This document shows positions 58,812-64,000 of a stretch of DNA of 64,000 nucleotides, piece by piece. Under the pieces are notes generated by a model, which saw only the letters and a program-made list of their open reading frames with translations, had not been told where the DNA came from and did no database searches. The stretch is taken from positions 27,959,344 to 28,023,343 of the forward strand of contig CM018051.1 of the NCBI GenBank assembly GCA_008638375.1, written 5' to 3'. This stretch comes from Nyssa sinensis. Lineage: Eukaryota; Streptophyta; Magnoliopsida; Cornales; Nyssaceae. Position numbers and translations under genes: made by a program. Each line of letters begins with the position of its first letter. Position 1 is the first letter of the stretch.

Positions 58812-60479
58812 TTAGGTTTGACCCCTTTTGATTCGTTCCACCAACGTAGATTCAACCATCAAACTAGCTAAATAAGCCGTGCTACCTGGCGGAACTACTT
58901 CAATACCCATCTCGTCGAGGCTTTGAATCAATTCTTTCTGCATAGTGATCATGCAGGCAAGATGTCCAGACCGTCGGCTTAAAGCATCGGCTACCACATT
59001 AGCCTTGCCGGGATGATACTGGATCTCCATGTCATAATCCTTGATCAATTCAAGCCATCGACGTTGCCTCATATTCAGCTCCCTTTGTGTAAACAAATAC
59101 TTCAAGCTTTTATGATCGGTAAAGATCTCGCACGGTTCCCCATACAAGTAGTGGCGCCAGATCTTTAAAGCGAACACCACTGCTGCTAACTCCAGATCAT
59201 GGGTGGGATAATTTTGTTCATGCGGTCGGAGTTGTCGAGAAGCATAGGCAATAACTTTACCATTTTGCATCAAGACGCACCCCAAGCCTTTATAAGAGGC
59301 ATCGCTGTAAATAACAAACTTCCCTTCCTTGGAGGGAATAGTCAGAACGGGTGCTGACGTCAACTTTTCCTTGAGTAATTGGAAACTTTGCTCTTGACCA
59401 TCCGTCCAAACAAAGGGAACATTATTTTTGGTCAATTGAGTGAGTGGCTTTGCTATCTTAGCAAAATCCTTAACAAATCGCCGATAGTAGCCGGCCAACC
59501 CGAGAAAGCTTCGGATTTCTGTCACAGTGGTTGGCTGGGGCCAATTTAGAATGGCTTCTACCTTCTGTGGGTCGACAGCAATACCTTCTTTAGAAATAAC
59601 ATGCCCCAAGAAGGTAATACTGGATAGCCAAAACTCACATTTCGAAAACTTGGCATATAGCTTATGTTCTCGTAGAGTCTGTAAGGCTATCCTTAAGTGG
59701 TGCTTGTGTTTTTCCTCATTCCGTGAATAGATGAGGATGTGATCGATAAACACAATAATAAAATCATCCAAGTACGGCTTAAAAACCCAGTTCATCAGAT
59801 CCATAAATGCGGTAGGAGCGTTAGTCACACCAAAAGGCATAACTAAAAACTCGTAGTGGCCGTAACGAGTTCGAAAGGCTGTTTTCGGCACATCAGCATT
59901 TCTGATCTTGAGTTGATGATACCCTGACCTCAGATCAATCTTAGAAAAGACACTGGCCCCTTGTAGTTGGTCAAACAATTCATCAATACGCGGGAGAGGA
60001 TACTTATTCTTGATCATCACCTTGTTAAGTTCTCGATAGTTAATACACAATCTCAGAGAGCCATCTTTCTTTTTCACAAATAGTACAAGTGCTCCCCAGG
60101 GAGATATACTCGGTCGGATAAACCCTTTATCCAACAACTCCTGCAGCTGGGCCTTCAGCTCTCGCAACTCAGATGGAGCCATCCGATATAGAGTTTTGGA
60201 TATTGGTTGAGTCCCGGGTATGAGATCAATTGTGAATTCAGTCTCTCGATCAACCACTTCATTTGGTAGATCCTCAGGAAACACATCGGGAAACTCACAT
60301 GCTATTGGCACTTCTGTCAATGGAGGAGCCTGAGCTTGGGTATCTAAGATGCTGCACAAATACCCACGACATCCCTTCTTTAATAATCTTCCCGCCTGGA
60401 TGGCGGAGATAAGATATGGCGGTGGGGTCACTCCATCCCCTTTGAAGGTGAACGCTGGTCGTTCTGGATGTTGAAACAA
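58812..60479 (-). pseudogene. pol: Reverse transcriptase-RNase H of element B
   Basis: 555 codons between in-frame stops at 60525 and 58812. RT runs from about residue 75 (D-R-E-T-E-F) to 320. The catalytic pair reads F-I-D-H (residues 244-247) instead of F-I-D-D, so the second metal-binding Asp is lost (codon 59741-59739). RNase H (about 395-510) keeps its acidic residues, including Y-S-D-A-S, D-L-E-L-A and F-T-D-H-K, and A-D-A-L-S at the end. It would copy element RNA to DNA; this copy cannot. Confidence 0.93.
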
Positions 60480-60524
60480 TACTTTCTTTTCAAAGCAGTC
60501 AATAGCGGCATGATTCAGAGATAA

Positions 60525-60917
60525 CTAATCCATGCCTAAGATTACATCGAACCCTCTTATGGCCAGGGGTTTTAGATCCACTAGAAGTTCTTGATCTCCA
60601 ATCATCACACTACAATTCTTAAGTGCGGTGGATCCAATCATAGAAGGTCCAGATGGAATTTGCACTGCTAAAAGATCATCTAAGGGCTCAGGTGTTCTAT
60701 GTAATTTATCAACAAAAAGTGGAGATACAAAAGAATGTATGGAACCTGAATCAATCAACACATGTGCAAGGAGTCCACAGATTGGAAGTGTACCTGCTAC
60801 CACGGTGTTTGTAGTAGATGTATCTCCAGGCACCAAAGCAAACACCCGTCCTGGTCGCCCTTGTGTCTCCTTACCTTTATTCCGTGCAGGAGTAGTAGTA
60901 GTAGGTCTTTGCTTCAC
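60525..60917 (-). pseudogene. pro: Protease region of element B
   Basis: Part of the gag-pol frame. The active site reads L-I-D-S-G-S-I-H-S-F near 60755, the D-S-G form common in chromoviruses. The stretch ends at TAG 60525 where G-M-D is normally followed by Trp. No separate start is expected, since pol is made as a fusion with gag. Confidence 0.88.
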
Positions 60918-61145
60918 ATTGTTGGTGGCTGAAGTTGAAACTTTCGTGTCTTGGGGTGGTTGAGGGCAGTTCTTGATTAGATGTCCTTTCTCTCCACATC
61001 TGTAGCAAGCACCCGATAGCCGGTAACATTCGCCCCCATGAATCTGGTGACAATGGGGGCATGGGGATCCTTCGGTACCTTTCCGTTGGTTCTTATTGCT
61101 GTTATTTGTACCTCCAGTCTTTTGTCTCTTAGATGGTTGCTCCCT

Positions 61146-61937
61146 CTAGGAGTTTCTTCCGTTCTTCTTCCGTTCCAAGTCCTTGAACTGATTGAATTCC
61201 TCTATATCTTTTTCGATAACCAGTGCCTTATCTAAAACATCCGCGTAGGTACATAATTCGAAAGCAGAAACTCGTACGCGAATGTTCATACGAAGGCCTT
61301 GTTGGAACTTTCTTGCTTTGTGCCGTTCATCTCTCACGAGAGAAGGTATAAATCGTGATAGTGCTGAAAACTTGGCAGCGTATTGAATCACCGTCATGTA
61401 TCCTTGAGCTAGCTCCATAAACTCTTGGATCTTTCTTTCTCGCACTGTTAGAGGGAAATACATACTGTAGAACTTTTCTACAAATTTACTCCAGGTCATG
61501 TGCGGATCCTCATTTTGCATTTCTAGCCACCATTGATACGATTCCCCTTGTAACATATAGGTGGCCAACTGAGCTTTTTGCTCCTCAGTACATGGCAGGA
61601 GCTTGAAGGCTTTTTCCATAGCCATGATCCAACATTCTGCCTGATCCGGGTCAGTCACAACATCAAAGGTAGGAGGCTTGAGTTTGTGAAACCGATCCAA
61701 TAACTCATTACTAATGCCTCCAACCGGTTGCACTGGGGCTGGCATATGTGGCACCGTCTGCACTGTCGGTGTCCCTCGTGAACCGTTTGTTGAAGTGGAC
61801 TGATTACTTTGTAAAGCCTTAGTCAGCCCCTCCATTGCTTGGCCAAACTGGGCCAAGGTTGCTTGTATCGCCTGCAAGGTCGCGTTCTCCGCCGGTGCTT
61901 GAACGTTCGTCTTCTTACTTTTGGTACGTGGCGGCAT
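61146..61937 (-). pseudogene. gag: gag of element B
   Basis: Starts at ATG 61937 (M-P-P-R-T-K-S-K-K). A Gln/Thr-rich N terminus is followed by a retrotransposon gag core (about residues 85-240) with P-P-T-F-D-V and Y-Q-W-W-L motifs. TAG at 61146 interrupts a basic stretch. The same frame continues to an intact zinc knuckle C-Y-R-C-G-E-K-G-H-L-I-K-N-C around 61008-60967 and into protease, so gag and pol were one frame. Confidence 0.92.
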
Positions 61938-62081
61938 TTGAGGCAAAATAAGAATTAATTTAGTAATCTTATTCCAGCGTCAGATCGTTTGCCAATTCAC
62001 GTATCAATGAGACATGTTAGCGACCCTAAGCATTCCTATCCTGAGGTTTTGCTTTCCTAGCACGGTAGGATATAACCTAAT

Positions 62082-62093
62082 GCTCTGATACCA
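62082..62093 (-). other. Primer-binding site of element B
   Basis: TGGTATCAGAGC on the minus strand, four bases from the LTR end at 62098; matches initiator Met tRNA. Confidence 0.92.
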
Positions 62094-62097
62094 AGTT

Positions 62098-63675
62098 TGT
62101 CACATCCCATAACCCACCCTATGTGGATTACGGTATGCGACCAGCCAGTTAGGCACCCCTCATGGTTTACACTTATTGAAAATACCAATAGGTAACCTAA
62201 CCCCAGGCCATTCACTTAAGATTCCCAAGTATAACGCATTCATTACTTAAATATAAAGCAGCGGAAATTAAAACGAGGAATGCAATTTAACTTGGTAGAG
62301 CATCTAACTAATTTCTGTATTTATATACACAAGTCAGTAAAAGAAGTACATCTTTACACGTGTTCACAAAATGTCCAAAAATGACATAGAATACAAAAAT
62401 GGGTTTATCATCATTATGTTTGCCTATCCATCTTCTAAATCCTTCTTAATCTTTGCCATCGATGCCTTCACCTGAAAAATGTTAAAATAATGGAATGAGC
62501 TTAAGCAAGCTCAATGAGTAACATAGGTTCCTGCCATGGGTTTCAAAACCAGCTCATATATACATGACATTATATAAAATGCATGCTCATATGTAGCTCA
62601 AGTAAAACAAACAAATCATATCAAGCAGAACAGAACGGAATGGACAAAACGAATCAGAACTGAACTGAACGGGACAAAATATCAATCAATCAAAGGCATA
62701 GTATCAAATGCCTGAACCTTCCCCAGCTGCCCATAAGCGGACGACTCGTGGGGCCTCTACCCTCTAGGGTCAGTATCAGAGCAGAACAGAACAGAATTGA
62801 GCGGGACAGAAATAGAACAGAATGCCAATCATACAGATAAGTCTTTCCCAGCTGCCCATAAGCGGACGACTCGTGGGGCCTCTACCCTCTGGGTCAGACC
62901 TGGCATAAAACCGCTCAATCTTGTGGTGGGCCCAGAGTAGACATATCGTAACAATAAAATCGGACAGACTTTAAATGAACGGAATCACAACAAGATATAT
63001 CAAAAGCAAGACAATATGAAAACATACCACATGTAATGCAATGCAAAGAGTATGCATGAAACAATGCACTGAAACAGTACAATATATATAATAGTTTTGT
63101 ATATAAACAATGCAGAATAAAACTCTAGACAGTATAGCACTTATACACCAAGTCAGGAATCCGAGTTACTCACAGTTCGATGCAACCAATTCAGATTTCC
63201 TTCCGGCTGATTCTACATTCGGGAGTCCTAGAATAGTCATCACAGACATCAGTTATTGATGATAATATATTTTACCTATTTCACTAATTTCCATAGTCAC
63301 TAAATAGTAGGCTTGCTGCTTAGTCAATTATAAGTTACATTGATCCAATTAAGATAGATTGAATTCAAGGTCACAAATATTATGTCTCAAAATCAGGACA
63401 TGTCTTTAGGGGTGGTGTGTGTGTATATATATATATATATTTTATAATTAAAGGAAGTTGGAAATAACATTAGTTAGAACAACAATTATTTGCTGTTGAA
63501 GGTAGCCCATTCAGGACAGCTGCGTGTGGGAGAAAGAAAGTTGATAATCAGGGAATTTGCTGCAATTTCTACTGGTGGTTTGTCAACCCAAAATGGTGGA
63601 GAGAATGGTGTCACGGTAAGCTAGCCGTTTGGGACAATTTCTCCAATCAAAAACCTGCACTAAATTCATATATAT
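62098..63675 (-). repeat. Element B 5' LTR, cut by insertion E
   Basis: Matches 54512 onward up to about 56175, with an 85-bp deletion near 63468. The remainder lies beyond insertion E, outside the window. Confidence 0.9.
62472..63173 (-). other. LTR-internal intron, B right LTR
   Basis: Same layout as 54886-55587. The partner motif has one change (ATGAGTAAC on the plus strand at 62514-62522), which removes one of nine pairs. Confidence 0.6.
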
Positions 63676-64000
63676 TGTAATACCCCAAAAATCTGACAAG
63701 ACTTGGATTACACCTTGACCTAAGAAAAATAGATTATGTGACATTAATGATTTAAAATAGTTCAAAATATGGTAAGCTATAATGGGATTTAATACCGTAC
63801 TTATAAAAATGACATATGCTCGGGAAACTAATTAACCTGGTCAATTGGTGCCAAAATGGACGATACGGGGCCAACATGAAGAATTAATCTTAAAAATAAT
63901 ATAAAATATGAACAGGCACTCGATATTAGTAAAATAAATAATAATAATGTCGAAGCTCAGTTCTGAGCCAAATTTGCTGGCATTATATATATATATATAT
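63676..64000 (+). mobile_element. E: start of another LTR insertion
   Basis: TGTAATACCCC begins at 63676 after TATAT, inside the B LTR at the point equivalent to about 56175. It runs off the window, so whether it is a solo LTR or a full element is unknown. Confidence 0.75.

Larger units (their letters stand above)
54512..63675 (-). mobile_element. Element B: Tekay-like chromovirus (Ty3/gypsy), coding-dead
   Basis: Minus-strand element: 5' LTR (63675 down to 62098, cut by insertion E), initiator-Met primer site, one long gag-pol frame with gag, zinc knuckle, protease, RT, RNase H, integrase and chromodomain, purine tract, then 3' LTR (57366-54512). LTRs of about 2.85 kb with chromodomain and this primer site fit the Tekay/Del clade. 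Three in-frame stops and two catalytic Asp-to-His changes disable it. LTRs differ by roughly 3-4 percent in the part I compared, so B looks older than element A. Confidence 0.93.

Overview
This is plant nuclear DNA, probably heterochromatic, from a eudicot-like genome. It consists almost wholly of nested LTR retrotransposons, many of them solo LTRs with very long LTRs (3.4-5.2 kb). I see no intact host gene, no rRNA or functional tRNA gene and no CRISPR. The plant assignment rests on Tat-lineage Ty3/gypsy with two RNase H domains, chromodomain Ty3/gypsy with an initiator-Met-tRNA primer site, an L1-type LINE with a zf-RVT end, and WDR6-like and CIPK-like gene fragments. I cannot name the species.

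Layout. (1) 1-26916: a minus-oriented LTR (H0; 1-98 and 24431-26916) is split by element C (99-24425, TSD ACTTC). C is a minus-strand element with LTRs of about 3.9 kb and only a broken gag inside. Its 3' LTR carries a truncated LTR remnant (Y4, 405-1863) and a complete 11.9-kb Tat-lineage element A (2575-14435, TSD GTATA). Its 5' LTR carries solo LTR S1 (18005-21936). (2) 26917-27941: a LINE fragment. (3) 27942-about 36690: a minus-oriented LTR (D) split by the 5.0-kb solo LTR Y1 (28244-33245, TSD ATATC), followed by 2.4 kb with fragments of two host genes. (4) About 36706-54458: a third copy of the 5-kb LTR (Y3), start missing, split by solo LTR S3 (37691-41093, TSD TATAT) and solo LTR S2 (44035-53266, TSD TGTTT). 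S2 is itself split by a 5.2-kb solo LTR Y2 (47430-52604, TSD TTCAG). (5) 54512-63675: minus-strand Tekay-like chromovirus B with broken gag-pol. Its outer LTR is split by a new LTR (E) at 63676 that runs off the window.

How the parts work. Element A has gag, protease, RT, a degenerate first RNase H, a second RNase H and integrase on the plus strand, then a repeat-rich 3' region and an intron-containing antisense gene with its own TATA box. All are interrupted by stops, mostly TAG. Element B carries gag, protease, RT, RNase H, integrase and chromodomain, with catalytic Asp-to-His changes in both RT and integrase.

The least expected signal lies in the long LTRs. Ten of them share one layout: a short exon, a 5' splice site GTGAGTAAC, a hypervariable (often tandem-repeat) intron, a motif GTTACTCAC complementary to that splice site, a small hairpin and a 3' splice site. 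Partner sites change together between families. In three copies the upstream exon encodes the same roughly 95-110-residue protein, which varies mainly at synonymous positions and reads through a second small intron; that intron is precisely absent from one copy.
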